This document shows, one piece after another, positions 1-8,240 of a stretch of 64,000 nucleotides of DNA. The notes under the pieces are model-generated. The model was given only the letters and a program-made list of their open reading frames with translations, did no database searches and had not been told where the DNA came from. The position numbers were made by a program, and so were the translations under genes. Numbering within the stretch: the first letter of the stretch is position 1; each line of letters begins with the position of its first letter. The DNA lies in NCBI RefSeq assembly GCF_003352915.1, contig NZ_CP022314.1, forward strand, positions 2,084,231 to 2,148,230. The letters are read 5' to 3'. The DNA comes from Arthrobacter sp. PM3. GTDB taxonomy: Bacteria > Actinomycetota > Actinomycetes > Actinomycetales > Micrococcaceae.

Positions 1-212
1 TGCGAGTGAATGGTCAGCCGGTCCCGCGGCGTCGGGCCCTGTACCCGCATGAGGAGGTGCTTGCCCCGGGGCACCACTTCCTCTACGGTCCAGCCGCCAA
101 GTTTCAGGGTGGCGAAGCGGGGGACCCGGAAATCTGAGGAGACCAGCTCCTTTCCGGCCAGGGCCGCGTGCAGCTGCGCCGCGGCGCGGAAGACGGAGTC
201 GCCCTCAGGCAC
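1..212 (-). CDS. Nei2-type formamidopyrimidine/endonuclease VIII family DNA glycosylase, N-terminal part (cut by window edge)
   Basis: The reading frame starting with GTG at 212 gives VPEGDSVFRAAAQLHAAL and later GKHLLMR. This is the classic N-terminus of the Fpg/Nei family: after removal of the initiator residue, Pro is the catalytic nucleophile and the following Glu assists, while the Lys of GKHL is the conserved lysine. Such enzymes excise oxidised bases and nick the abasic site. The start overlaps the last codons of the upstream helicase gene by 8 bp, so the two genes are probably co-transcribed and translationally coupled, a pairing common in actinobacteria. About 70 residues are visible; the zinc finger and the rest lie outside the window. 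The exact subfamily (Nei1, Nei2 or Fpg) is inferred. Confidence 0.8.
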   Translation of the reverse strand, partial: MPEGDSVFRAAAQLHAALAGKELVSSDFRVPRFATLKLGGWTVEEVVPRGKHLLMRVQGPTPRDRLTIHS

Positions 213-3200
213 GGATCCTCAGTCCCTTCGGGGTGGAATAGGCGCCGGCCTGGGCGAGGGCCGCCGCCACCGGGGTGTCCAGGATGCCGTGGCCGTTGAC
301 CTTCTCCATGATGAGTTTGTCCACGGCCCCGCGGGTCACCACGCCCACCAGGGCGGCACCGGCGGCGGCCAGGACCTCGGCGTCGTCGCTGAATGCGAGC
401 AGGGTCTTGCCGCCGCGCTCCACGTACAGGGCCAGCGCGCCGTCCACCAGCACCACCAGCGCGCCTGCCTTGCGCCCGGGTCGGTGGCCGGTGCCGGCGT
501 CGACGTTGAGCGCGGGCCACGGGAGTGCGGCCCCGTACGGGTTGGCGGGGTCGGTCGCGGCGAGGGCCAGCGCCACGGGTTCGCCCTTGTGGAGCTGGGC
601 GTCCTCGACATAGGACCGCAGCCGGTCCACGGTGGCCGGCACGGCGAATTGCGCCGCGCCGAGGTGCTCGATGAAGTAGCCGCGGCGGCACCGGCCGGCT
701 TCCTCAAGCCGGGCCAGCACCTTGTACATCAGGCCGAAGCCGCCGAGGATGTTTTCGGCCATGACCGAGCCGCGCGTGACGACGCCGTAGCGGTCCAGGA
801 GCAGTTCCGCGGTGGCCCGGGCATGGATGGTGGGGTCCAGTTCCGGGGACGGCAGCGCAGACCAGCGGCCCGCGGCGAGCGGGGGAGCGGGCGCCGCCCC
901 GGTCCCGGTCCCGGAGCCGTACCGGCCGCCGGTCAGTCCGGGCGAGCCGAGCAGGCCGGTGCCGTGGGCGCGTCCGAGCCGGCTGAGCCGGGGTGCCCGG
1001 GCCCGCGGGGCGCGGCTGACCTGCCGGTGCGCCGTGTGCCCGCCGGCGATGAGGGCCCGGACGGGGGCGAAGGTGTCGCCGGTGATCCGGCCCGCCCAGG
1101 CGAGGTCCCACAGCGCGGCCACCACGTCCTGGTCGCTCAGCACGGCGTCCATGCCGCCCGCCACCTCGGTGAGCTGCCGGAAGAAATAGCCGCCGCCGTT
1201 GGCCTGCAGGTGCTCCAGGAGCCGCCGCTGCGCGTCGCCGGGTTCGAAATCGGCGTCGGGGTTCAGCGTCAATTCGGCCGAATCGGCGAGGTGGAGGCTG
1301 ATCCAGCCGTCGTTGCCGGGCAGCGAACCGGCACCGGACCAGAGGACTTCGCCGGCGGCCATCAGTTCGTCCAGCATGGCCGGCTGGTAGTTGGAGACCC
1401 GGCCGGCCAGGACCAGCGGCTCCCAGGCCGAGGCCGGAATTGGCACGCCGGAGAGCTGGTCGATGGCCGTGACGATGCCGTCCAGGCCGCGCAGGGCGGA
1501 CTGCCCGCGGCCGCCGGGGGTCCGCACGTTCTGCCAGGCGGGCAGGAACCGGCCGTAGGCGGTGGCGTCCACCGGCTCCACTTCCGCCCGGAGCGCGGCG
1601 AGGGACCGGCGGCGCAGCTTGCGCAGGACCTCGGCGTCGCACCATTCGCTGCCGCTTCCCGCAGGCACGACTGCAGTCGGGGTCCCGGCTGCGTGGGACT
1701 CCCCGGCTCCGGCCGGCGTGCTGTCTTCCGCGGGCCCCGGCGCTCTTCCCGGTGCCACAACGTGCGGGCGGAACTCGCCTTCCACCACGCGGCCGTCCGC
1801 GGCGAGGCGCTTCAACGCCGTGCCGACGACGGCGACGCCCAGTCCCAGCCGCGCCGCGGCCTCGGCGGCGGTGAAGGGCCCGTGCGTGCGGGCGTAGCGC
1901 GAGACGAGGTCGCCGAGCGGGTCCGCGACCGGCTCGATGAAGGCCAGGGGCACGCCCATGGGCAGCGGCACGCCGAGGGCATCGCGGAGCCGGGCGGCGT
2001 CTTCAACCGCAGCGAAGCGTTCGACGCCGGCGATGTTGACCTTAATTGCCCGGTTGGCCCGCTGCAGGGCGGCCAGGTGCGCGGCGGCAGCGGCGGGGTC
2101 GGGCAGTTCAGCGGCGGCGGGATCCGCGTCCGGTGCCGGTTCCGCCGCCGTCACAGATGCCGCCGCCGGCACAGATGCCTCGGCCGGCACCTCCAGGCGG
2201 GCGGCGACTTCGTCCGGGGTGAGGGGACCCAGCAGGCGCAGGAGGTCCGCGACACCTTCCAGGCCGCGCATCCTGCGGTCCGGAGCCAGCCGCTGCAGCT
2301 CGCGTTCGGTGGCGTCGATGACTTTCGCGTCGAGCAATTCGCGCAGTTCCACCCGGCCCAGGAGTTCGTTGAGCAGGGTCGAATCGAGGGCCAGGGCGGC
2401 GGCGCGGCGCTCCGCCAGGGGCGAATCGCCCTCGTAGAGGAACTGGGCCACGTAGCCGAAGAGCAGGGACTTCGCGAACGGTGAGGGCTGCTGGGTGGTG
2501 GTCTGCACGATCCGGAGTTCGCGGCGTTCCACCGAGGCGGCGATGTCCTTCAGCGCCGGGAGGTCGTAGACGTCCTGGAGGCACTCGCGCACCGTCTCCA
2601 GGACAATCGGGAACGCCGGGTACTTCCGGGCCACATCCAGCAACTGCGCGGAGCGCTGCCGCTGCTGCCACAGCGGCTGCCGCTTGCCCGGGTTCTGCCG
2701 CGGCAGGAGCAAGGCCCGGGCGGCGCACTCGCGGAACCGGGAGGCGAAGAGGGCGCTGCCGCCGACCTCCGCCGTCACGATCTGTTCAAGTTCCTCGGGA
2801 TCGAAGAGGAACAGCTCCGCGCCCGGCGGCTCATCCTCCATCATGGGGACCCGCAGCACGATGCCGTCGTCGGCGGCCATGGCCGAGCCGTCCAGCCCGT
2901 AGCGCTGGTGCAGGCGCTGGCCCACGGCCAGGGCCCACGGCGCGTGCACCGGCAGGCCGAAGGGGCTGTGCAGCACCACCCGCCAGTCGCCAAGCTCGTC
3001 GTGGAAACGCTCCACCACGAGGGTGGTGTCGCTGGGGACCACCTCGGTGGCGAGCCGTTGCTCGGCGAGGTACTGGATGAGGTTGTTCGCCGCGTAGTCG
3101 TCCAGCCCGCTGGCCTTGCAGCGCTCGGCGGCGGGTCCGACGTCGGACGCCGCGAGTTCGCGCATGAACGCTCCAAGGGCGCGGCCCAAGTCCACGGGCC

Positions 3201-5268
3201 GGCCCAGCGAATCGCCCTTCCAGAACGGGAGCTTGCCGGGCTGGCCGAACGCCGGCGAGACCAGGACACGGTCGTGGGTGATGTCCTCGATTTTCCAGCT
3301 GGTCGCTCCGAGGGCGAAGACGTCGCCGACCCGGGACTCGTACACCATTTCCTCGTCGAGTTCGCCCACACGGCGCCCGCCCTTGGCGGCCGCCGCGGCC
3401 GGGCTGGCAGCCCTGCCGTCCGCGCCGGTCCCGCCGGAGGAACCGGTGCCCTCGGCCTCCGTGCCGATGATGTAGACACCGAACAGCCCGCGGTCCGGGA
3501 TGGTCCCGCCGGAGGTGACGGCGAGCCGCTGTGCCCCGGGCCGGCCCTCGAGGGTCCCGGCGTTCCGGTCCCAGATGACCCGGGGCCGCAGTTCGGCGAA
3601 TTCGTCCGAGGGGTAGCGCCCGGCCAGCAGGTCCAAGGTGGCCTCGAACGCCGAACGGGGGAGCGAGGCGAACGGCGCGGACCGCCGGACCGTGGCGAAC
3701 CATTCCTCGACGTCGATGGCCCCCAGCGCCGCGGCGGCGACCGTCTGCTGGGCCAGGATGTCCAGTGGGTTGGCCGGCACGCTGAGGCGCTCGATCTTGC
3801 CGTCCAGCATCCGCTCCACGGTGATGGCCGTGTGGACCAGGTCCGCCCGGTGCTTGGGGAACAGGACGCCCTGGGAGATTTCCCCGACCTGGTGCCCGGC
3901 GCGGCCCACCCGCTGCAGGCCGCTGGCCACGGAGGGCGGCGACTCGACCTGCACCACGAGGTCCACGGCGCCCATGTCGATGCCCAGCTCCAGGGAGGAC
4001 GTGGCCACCACGCAGCGCAGCCGCCCGGACTTGAGGTCGTCCTCGATCAGGGCGCGCTGGTCCTTGGACACGGAGCCGTGGTGGGCGCGGGCCAGCACGG
4101 GGTCGGCGCCGGCCGTGCTGCCGGCCTGGGCCATCATGTGGGCCGGCGTGGCGGTGGACGCGGGCACAGCGGCCGGGCCGGCGTCGAAGTCCGGGGCCCC
4201 GGCACCAAACTCGGTCCAGACGCCACCGGCGGCCACGAGCTGGCGCTCTGCGTAGATCTCGTTGAGCCGGGCGGTCAGCCGTTCGGCGAGCCGGCGGGAG
4301 TTGGCGAACACGATGGTGGACTGGTTGGCCAGCACCAGGTCCACGATCTTCTCCTCCACATGCGGCCAGATGGAGGCCTGCGGCTGGAGCCCGGAGGCAG
4401 GACCGGAATCGAAGGCCCCGGCGGCGCCCTGGAGATCGGACATGTCCTCCACCGGGACGGAGACGGTCAGGTCCCAGTTCTTCCGCGACGGCGGGGCAAC
4501 GATCTCCACCGGGGCCGAGCCGGCGAGGAACTGCGCCACGAGCTCCTTGGGCTCCACGGTGGCCGACAGCCCGATCCGCTGGGCGGGTTTGGGCAGCAGC
4601 GCGTCGAGCCGTTCCAGGGACACCGCCAGGTGCGCCCCGCGCTTGGTGCCGGCGACGGCGTGGACCTCGTCGAGGATGATCGTGTCCACCTCGCTGAGGG
4701 TTTCCCGCGCCTTGGACGTCAGCATCAGGAAGAGGGATTCCGGGGTGGTGATGAGGATGTCCGGCGGGTGGCTGAGCAGCGAGCGCCGGTCCGCCGCCGT
4801 CGTGTCCCCGGACCGGACGCCCACGGTGATGAGCGGCGCGGGCAGGTCCAGGCGTTTGGCGGTCTGGGTGATGCCGATCAGCGGCGCGCGGAGGTTGCGT
4901 TCGACGTCGACGCCGAGGGCCTTGAGCGGGGAAATGTACAGGACGCGGGTCTTCCGGGCGGCCTTCTTCCGGCGTCCGCCCTTCTCCGCCGTCCCGGTCG
5001 CCGGCTCCAGACCGGGGAGGGCCTCGGGTTCCGCGGCGCCGGAGATGAGCAGCCGGTCCAGGGCCCACAGGAACGCCGCGAGAGTCTTGCCGGACCCGGT
5101 GGGAGCAACGACCAGGGCGTGCGAACCCGAGGAGATGGCGTTCCAGGCACCGTTCTGGGCCGGCGTGGGCCCGGAAAAAGCACCCAGGAACCACTCCCGG
5201 GTCGGCCGGCTGAACCGGTCCATGGCCTCCGCCGCGAGTGTGCCGCCGGCGAGTTCCTGCCCTGTCAT
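205..5268 (-). CDS. lhr: Lhr-family ATP-dependent DNA helicase (DEAD/DEAH box)
   Basis: This 1687-residue protein is a superfamily 2 helicase of the large helicase-related (Lhr) type, which translocates 3' to 5' on single-stranded DNA and is linked to DNA repair. The Walker A motif APTGSGKT is near residue 58, the DEVH box near 198, and the motif VI element QRVGRAGHQ near 456. A long C-terminal half matches the Lhr winged-helix and Lhr-core extension. The length is close to known Lhr proteins (about 1500-1700 residues). I placed the start at the ATG at 5268, where GGAGGA lies immediately upstream; the next in-frame ATG at 5223 is an alternative because that spacing is short. The downstream glycosylase gene overlaps the stop, which suggests a DNA-repair operon. 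An Ala/Gly/Pro-rich low-complexity insert precedes the C-terminal domain. Confidence 0.93.
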   Translation of the reverse strand: MTGQELAGGTLAAEAMDRFSRPTREWFLGAFSGPTPAQNGAWNAISSGSHALVVAPTGSGKTLAAFLWALDRLLISGAAEPEALPGLEPATGTAEKGGRRKKAARKTRVLYISPLKALGVDVERNLRAPLIGITQTAKRLDLPAPLITVGVRSGDTTAADRRSLLSHPPDILITTPESLFLMLTSKARETLSEVDTIILDEVHAVAGTKRGAHLAVSLERLDALLPKPAQRIGLSATVEPKELVAQFLAGSAPVEIVAPPSRKNWDLTVSVPVEDMSDLQGAAGAFDSGPASGLQPQASIWPHVEEKIVDLVLANQSTIVFANSRRLAERLTARLNEIYAERQLVAAGGVWTEFGAGAPDFDAGPAAVPASTATPAHMMAQAGSTAGADPVLARAHHGSVSKDQRALIEDDLKSGRLRCVVATSSLELGIDMGAVDLVVQVESPPSVASGLQRVGRAGHQVGEISQGVLFPKHRADLVHTAITVERMLDGKIERLSVPANPLDILAQQTVAAAALGAIDVEEWFATVRRSAPFASLPRSAFEATLDLLAGRYPSDEFAELRPRVIWDRNAGTLEGRPGAQRLAVTSGGTIPDRGLFGVYIIGTEAEGTGSSGGTGADGRAASPAAAAAKGGRRVGELDEEMVYESRVGDVFALGATSWKIEDITHDRVLVSPAFGQPGKLPFWKGDSLGRPVDLGRALGAFMRELAASDVGPAAERCKASGLDDYAANNLIQYLAEQRLATEVVPSDTTLVVERFHDELGDWRVVLHSPFGLPVHAPWALAVGQRLHQRYGLDGSAMAADDGIVLRVPMMEDEPPGAELFLFDPEELEQIVTAEVGGSALFASRFRECAARALLLPRQNPGKRQPLWQQRQRSAQLLDVARKYPAFPIVLETVRECLQDVYDLPALKDIAASVERRELRIVQTTTQQPSPFAKSLLFGYVAQFLYEGDSPLAERRAAALALDSTLLNELLGRVELRELLDAKVIDATERELQRLAPDRRMRGLEGVADLLRLLGPLTPDEVAARLEVPAEASVPAAASVTAAEPAPDADPAAAELPDPAAAAAHLAALQRANRAIKVNIAGVERFAAVEDAARLRDALGVPLPMGVPLAFIEPVADPLGDLVSRYARTHGPFTAAEAAARLGLGVAVVGTALKRLAADGRVVEGEFRPHVVAPGRAPGPAEDSTPAGAGESHAAGTPTAVVPAGSGSEWCDAEVLRKLRRRSLAALRAEVEPVDATAYGRFLPAWQNVRTPGGRGQSALRGLDGIVTAIDQLSGVPIPASAWEPLVLAGRVSNYQPAMLDELMAAGEVLWSGAGSLPGNDGWISLHLADSAELTLNPDADFEPGDAQRRLLEHLQANGGGYFFRQLTEVAGGMDAVLSDQDVVAALWDLAWAGRITGDTFAPVRALIAGGHTAHRQVSRAPRARAPRLSRLGRAHGTGLLGSPGLTGGRYGSGTGTGAAPAPPLAAGRWSALPSPELDPTIHARATAELLLDRYGVVTRGSVMAENILGGFGLMYKVLARLEEAGRCRRGYFIEHLGAAQFAVPATVDRLRSYVEDAQLHKGEPVALALAATDPANPYGAALPWPALNVDAGTGHRPGRKAGALVVLVDGALALYVERGGKTLLAFSDDAEVLAAAGAALVGVVTRGAVDKLIMEKVNGHGILDTPVAAALAQAGAYSTPKGLRIRA

Positions 5269-5354
5269 TCCTCCATCATGCCTTACCCCGCTGACACTCT
5301 TGGCCGGATCCGGCGCCGGGGCGGGGCGCCGGTGCGGGCCGCACGGGCCCGGTG

Positions 5355-5987
5355 CTACTTCGGCTGGAAGGCCCCGATGGTCAGCAGGTTGATTTCGGTG
5401 TTGCTGCAAGCATCCAGCGGCTGGGCGAGGAACAGGGACGCCGTGTCCTCGGGCGGGTAGACCCGGAATCCCGCGGCCGGGGTACGGGTGCAGTCCCCGA
5501 AGTTGGCGGCCTGGGTGTAACGCAGAGTGGCGACGCCGGCCTGGCCCGGGGCGAGCACCACATCGGTGACCGGAGTGGAATCGTCGCGGGTCGCGGCGGC
5601 GCCGATCGGGTCACCGTCGGGTCCGTCGGTCAGGGAGACCCCCGCGTAGCCCTTGAGCAGGCAGGGCGCGGCGCCGGAATTGGTCAGGATCAGCTTCATG
5701 TAGATGCTGCCCGCCGCGCCGCCCCCAGTGGAGTCGGTGGTGGCCTTCAGGCCCGAGGCCTGGCACAGCGCGGTCCCGGTCTGGGTGGCTTGCGACGACG
5801 CCGGGGCGGCCGCGGTGTCCGTTGCCTCGCCCGAGGCCGGGGGCGAGCTCGTTTCGCTGGCGGACGGTGTCGCCGACGTGGTGGCCGCCTGAGTCTGTGC
5901 CGCGCCGCCCCCGCAGCCGCTGAGCAGGAGGGCCGCCGCAGCAGCCGTTGTCACAACCAGTGCATGCTTGATTCGCTGAGACCTCAT
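5355..5987 (-). CDS. DUF4232 domain lipoprotein
   Basis: The 210-residue product starts with a typical lipoprotein signal peptide: MRSQRIKHAL, then an Ala/Leu-rich stretch ending in the lipobox LLSGC, so it should be anchored on the outer face of the membrane. A Thr/Ser/Ala-rich linker follows. The remaining part (about residues 70-205) has the DUF4232 pattern: an early Cys, a Gly-rich GSIYMKLILTNSG stretch, then PCLLKGYAGVSL. These domains are small secreted beta-sandwiches of unknown role. The start ATG has AAAGGTGG upstream. It lies downstream of the YcnI gene on the same strand, with 115 bp between them, so co-expression is possible but not shown. Confidence 0.85.
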   Translation of the reverse strand: MRSQRIKHALVVTTAAAAALLLSGCGGGAAQTQAATTSATPSASETSSPPASGEATDTAAAPASSQATQTGTALCQASGLKATTDSTGGGAAGSIYMKLILTNSGAAPCLLKGYAGVSLTDGPDGDPIGAAATRDDSTPVTDVVLAPGQAGVATLRYTQAANFGDCTRTPAAGFRVYPPEDTASLFLAQPLDACSNTEINLLTIGAFQPK

Positions 5988-6102
5988 GGCACCACCTTTA
6001 TGCCCGGCGCTGCGTTAGTCAACGATGCCACGACGGCGGCTCCCGATTGATGCCCGGATTGTGATTTCCGGGCATCAATCGAGGTCAGGACGGTGTCAGG
6101 CG

Positions 6103-6861
6103 TTACCGGGTGGCCGTGCCGCTGCCGTTCTTCGCGCGGCTGCGGAGGAAAGCGGCTCCGCCCAGGACCAGGCCGGCGAGCCCCGCGGCCAGTCCGGCCC
6201 AGCTCCTGGCGCCGGCTCCGCCGTCGTCTACGGACGCCACCTGGGTGGTGTCCGCCGCCGGTTCAACCGCTCCGTGGGCGCCGTGACCGTCAGCGCCGGC
6301 CACCGCCGCGGTGACCGTCACCGACGGCGCGGGAGCCTTCAGGGATTCCTCATCCTGGCCTTCCTGGGGGATCTGGGACCAGTCCGTCTGCCCCTGCTCG
6401 CAGGTCTGCAGCGTGGGGAAGTAGAGGGTCTTCCCGGCGGTGTCGGGCAGCTTCACGGAGAGCACCAGGGCGTCCCGGAGTTCCGGGTCCAGCGGGGCCT
6501 TGGCCGTGTAGACGATCTGGCTGGTCCGCTTGGTGATCGTTGTTCCGTTGTCCAGCTTCTTGGGCTCGGGCAGCTGCTCCGTGACCTTCTGTACCGTCCA
6601 GTTCGGGTTCACCGTGGGCTGGGCGTCGTTGAGCTCAGCCGGCAGGGTGATGGTCATTTTGGTGGTCCCTGACTTATCGCAACCGTGCGGGATCCCGAAG
6701 GTCAGGAGGGCGTACGAGTTCGCGGCAGTCTTGTCCGGCGTGGCTTCGACGTGCGCGGACGCGGCCGGAAGCCCCGCGAGCATCAACGCCGCCGTTCCGC
6801 CGGCCACGGCCGTGACGGAGAGGACGCGGCGGAGGGCAGGGACATGCAGAGTGGTTTTCAA
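6103..6861 (-). CDS. ycnI: YcnI family (DUF1775) secreted protein
   Basis: The 252-residue product begins with a Sec signal peptide (MKTTLHVPALRR, hydrophobic core, AASAHV). The mature protein would start with His in AHVEATPD, the conserved N-terminal histidine of the YcnI family; in characterised YcnI this His helps bind copper. The DUF1775 domain covers about residues 35-190, followed by a variable linker and a C-terminal hydrophobic segment with basic residues (GLAGLVLGGAAFLRSRAK), giving a membrane anchor. I prefer the TTG at 6861 because AAAGG lies 10 bp upstream and the signal peptide then has a normal length; a GTG at 6894 is the alternative. Its neighbour upstream is a His-containing membrane protein, which fits a metal-related role, but this is inference. 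Confidence 0.88.
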   Translation of the reverse strand: MKTTLHVPALRRVLSVTAVAGGTAALMLAGLPAASAHVEATPDKTAANSYALLTFGIPHGCDKSGTTKMTITLPAELNDAQPTVNPNWTVQKVTEQLPEPKKLDNGTTITKRTSQIVYTAKAPLDPELRDALVLSVKLPDTAGKTLYFPTLQTCEQGQTDWSQIPQEGQDEESLKAPAPSVTVTAAVAGADGHGAHGAVEPAADTTQVASVDDGGAGARSWAGLAAGLAGLVLGGAAFLRSRAKNGSGTATR

Positions 6862-6991
6862 GGTAAGGGTGCCTTTCAGGCAGGTACGCGGCACTCAGGG
6901 CAGCGCAAAAGTGAAGGTGGGCGCGGCGGACGGTAGTGTCCAGGGCCGTGCGGCTCAGCGCACGGCAGGTCCGGCCGCGGCCGGAGGGATG

Positions 6992-7609
6992 TCAGGGAAG
7001 GACGACGGCGGCGGGCGGCCCGCGGCGGCTGTCGGGCCGGAGGTTCCGCCAGGGGAGCGGCGCGGAGTCCGCCGGCCAGCAGACGGGCTTCGTTGCGGCG
7101 CCGGCGTCGGGCGTCACCGGGGTGGGGAGCTGGATGAGCGGCCGGAGCCAGGCGGCGAGGGCCCACAGGGCGTCCTCGCCCTTGGCCAGGAGCAGCGCGC
7201 AGGCCAGGGTGGCCAGGGCGTGGCCGGCCAGCATCAGCAGGGCAACCGGGGATTCCAGCTCATGGGCCGGGAGGTGCACAAGCGTTCCCCCGGGGAGGGC
7301 CGCCGTGCCGTGGAGGTGCGGCCCGCCGGCCGGAGCTCCGGGGACGATTCCGCCGAACGCGGTGAAGGCCTCGTGCAGGACCACCTGGCCGGCGCCCAGG
7401 AGGGCGGTCGCGGCCGGGAAGCCGAGCCGGAGCCGGGTGGCGGCGGTGCAGGCCAGCCCGGTCAGGGCCAGGATGGCGACGAGGATGCCGGAACCGGGCA
7501 GCTGTCCGCCGGAGACGACGTGGGCGCAGGCAGCCAGCGTCACCGCCGTCGTGGCGAACAGGGCCGCGCGGAGGGAATGGAAAGGAACCCGGGCGTGGTT
7601 AGCTCGCAC
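6992..7609 (-). CDS. Hypothetical multi-pass membrane protein next to ycnI
   Basis: The roughly 205-residue protein has about five hydrophobic segments (for example ALFATTAVTLAACAHVVSGG, GILVAILALTGLACTA, ALLMLAGHALATLACALLLA). Histidines lie in loops (VVLHEAF, GPHLHG, LVHLPAHEL), and the C-terminal tail is Pro/Arg-rich. I do not recognise a named family. I place the start at the GTG at 7609 because GGAGG lies 5 bp upstream; a longer GTG start at 7621 would put that Shine-Dalgarno inside the gene. It lies 130 bp upstream of ycnI on the same strand. In actinobacteria, unnamed membrane proteins of this kind often accompany YcnI, so a link to copper or the cell envelope is possible. Confidence 0.65.
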   Translation of the reverse strand: MRANHARVPFHSLRAALFATTAVTLAACAHVVSGGQLPGSGILVAILALTGLACTAATRLRLGFPAATALLGAGQVVLHEAFTAFGGIVPGAPAGGPHLHGTAALPGGTLVHLPAHELESPVALLMLAGHALATLACALLLAKGEDALWALAAWLRPLIQLPTPVTPDAGAATKPVCWPADSAPLPWRNLRPDSRRGPPAAVVLP

Positions 7610-7762
7610 GGATTCCTCCACTCAGTTGACGCTGTCAGATGGCGCTGCGCGGTTCGCAGGGTCTTCCCAGATTCTACCGGGGGCGGCAGCCGGGCAACTC
7701 CCCGGAGCCGGGGGCGGCGTAACGTCCGCGGCGGCAGCGCCGCCGTTGGGGACTCGCTGCCG

Positions 7763-7918
7763 CTAGTCGGTCTCGGGGCCGGTGCAGTAGTGGCAGTCCT
7801 CCGGGCAGGATGCGCTGGCGGCGGCCCAGGCGTCGGCTCCGGCCACGCCGGACAAGGGGCCGGCCAGCGAGCCGGGCTGCAGCACGGTGGCCGCGGGGCG
7901 ATCAGTTGTCAGCAGCAT
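7763..7918 (-). CDS. Very small protein with C-terminal CX3CX2C and GPETD tail
   Basis: This frame of 51 codons is supported by a good ribosome binding site (GAGGAAG, about 6 bp before the ATG at 7918) and by a 17-bp overlap with the gene upstream. The product is MLLTTDRPAATVL..., Ala/Gly-rich in the middle, ending in CPEDCHYCTGPETD. The three cysteines are spaced CX3CX2C with Tyr before the last one, the spacing used by radical SAM enzymes to hold a 4Fe-4S cluster, yet there is no room for a radical SAM barrel. A second protein with the same tail (CDDDCYYCQGPETD) is encoded at 48487-48687, which argues strongly that both are real genes. Function is unknown; it could bind metal or an iron-sulfur cluster, or be a precursor peptide. 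Confidence 0.65.
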   Translation of the reverse strand: MLLTTDRPAATVLQPGSLAGPLSGVAGADAWAAASASCPEDCHYCTGPETD

Positions 7919-8165
7919 GGTTGTCTTCCTCGGGGTCCGCGACGATCAGTTCGAAGCCGTCGGCGACATGGAACAGTTGCCGGCGTCCGCCGTCGGAGAG
8001 CACCCACACGACGGCGCCGTCGGCGGTGCGGTCATCCACGCGGCCTGCGTAGGCAACGCGGTCGCCGCGGCGAAGCTCAACGGCGTCACCGACCTCGACG
8101 TCATCCCAGTGGGCGGGGCCGCCTGAGGTAGGGGCCTTCTGCAAAGTCGTCTTCGGCAAAGTCAT
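7902..8165 (-). CDS. Small SH3-like hypothetical protein
   Basis: The 87-residue product has an N-terminal polar tail and a compact beta-rich part: WDDVEVGDAVELRRGDRVAYAG, then AVVWVLSDGGRRQLFHVADG. The alternation of short strands and Gly/Asp turns suggests a small SH3-like barrel; I do not recognise a named family. The ATG at 8165 has AGGAA about 8 bp upstream. The same pattern (RGWVD..., GIVWIITDYGDRKLL) occurs in the gene at 31159-31554, so this is one of two related genes in the window. The stop overlaps the start of the tiny CX3CX2C gene by 17 bp, so the two are probably translated together. Confidence 0.7.
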   Translation of the reverse strand: MTLPKTTLQKAPTSGGPAHWDDVEVGDAVELRRGDRVAYAGRVDDRTADGAVVWVLSDGGRRQLFHVADGFELIVADPEEDNHAADN

Positions 8166-8240
8166 TGAGCATTCCTGAACGGTCACGGGAAACATCTGAT
8201 GTGATCCAGCTAACCGCGGAAGCGCTGCCCGCCTCAATGG

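Noticed and set aside
10..2484. Very long open frame on the plus strand opposite the helicase gene
   Set aside because: It is the antisense frame of a high-GC gene; composition is Gly/Arg/Ala-rich with no family motif, while the minus strand encodes a full Lhr helicase.
2908..5460. 850-codon plus-strand frame opposite the first half of the helicase
   Set aside because: Same shadow effect; no ribosome binding site and no recognisable domain.
7763..7918. Idea that the CX3CX2C gene is a fragment of a radical SAM enzyme
   Set aside because: In radical SAM enzymes the motif is near the N-terminus of a barrel; here it is at the very C-terminus of a short ORF with its own start site, and the same layout occurs twice.
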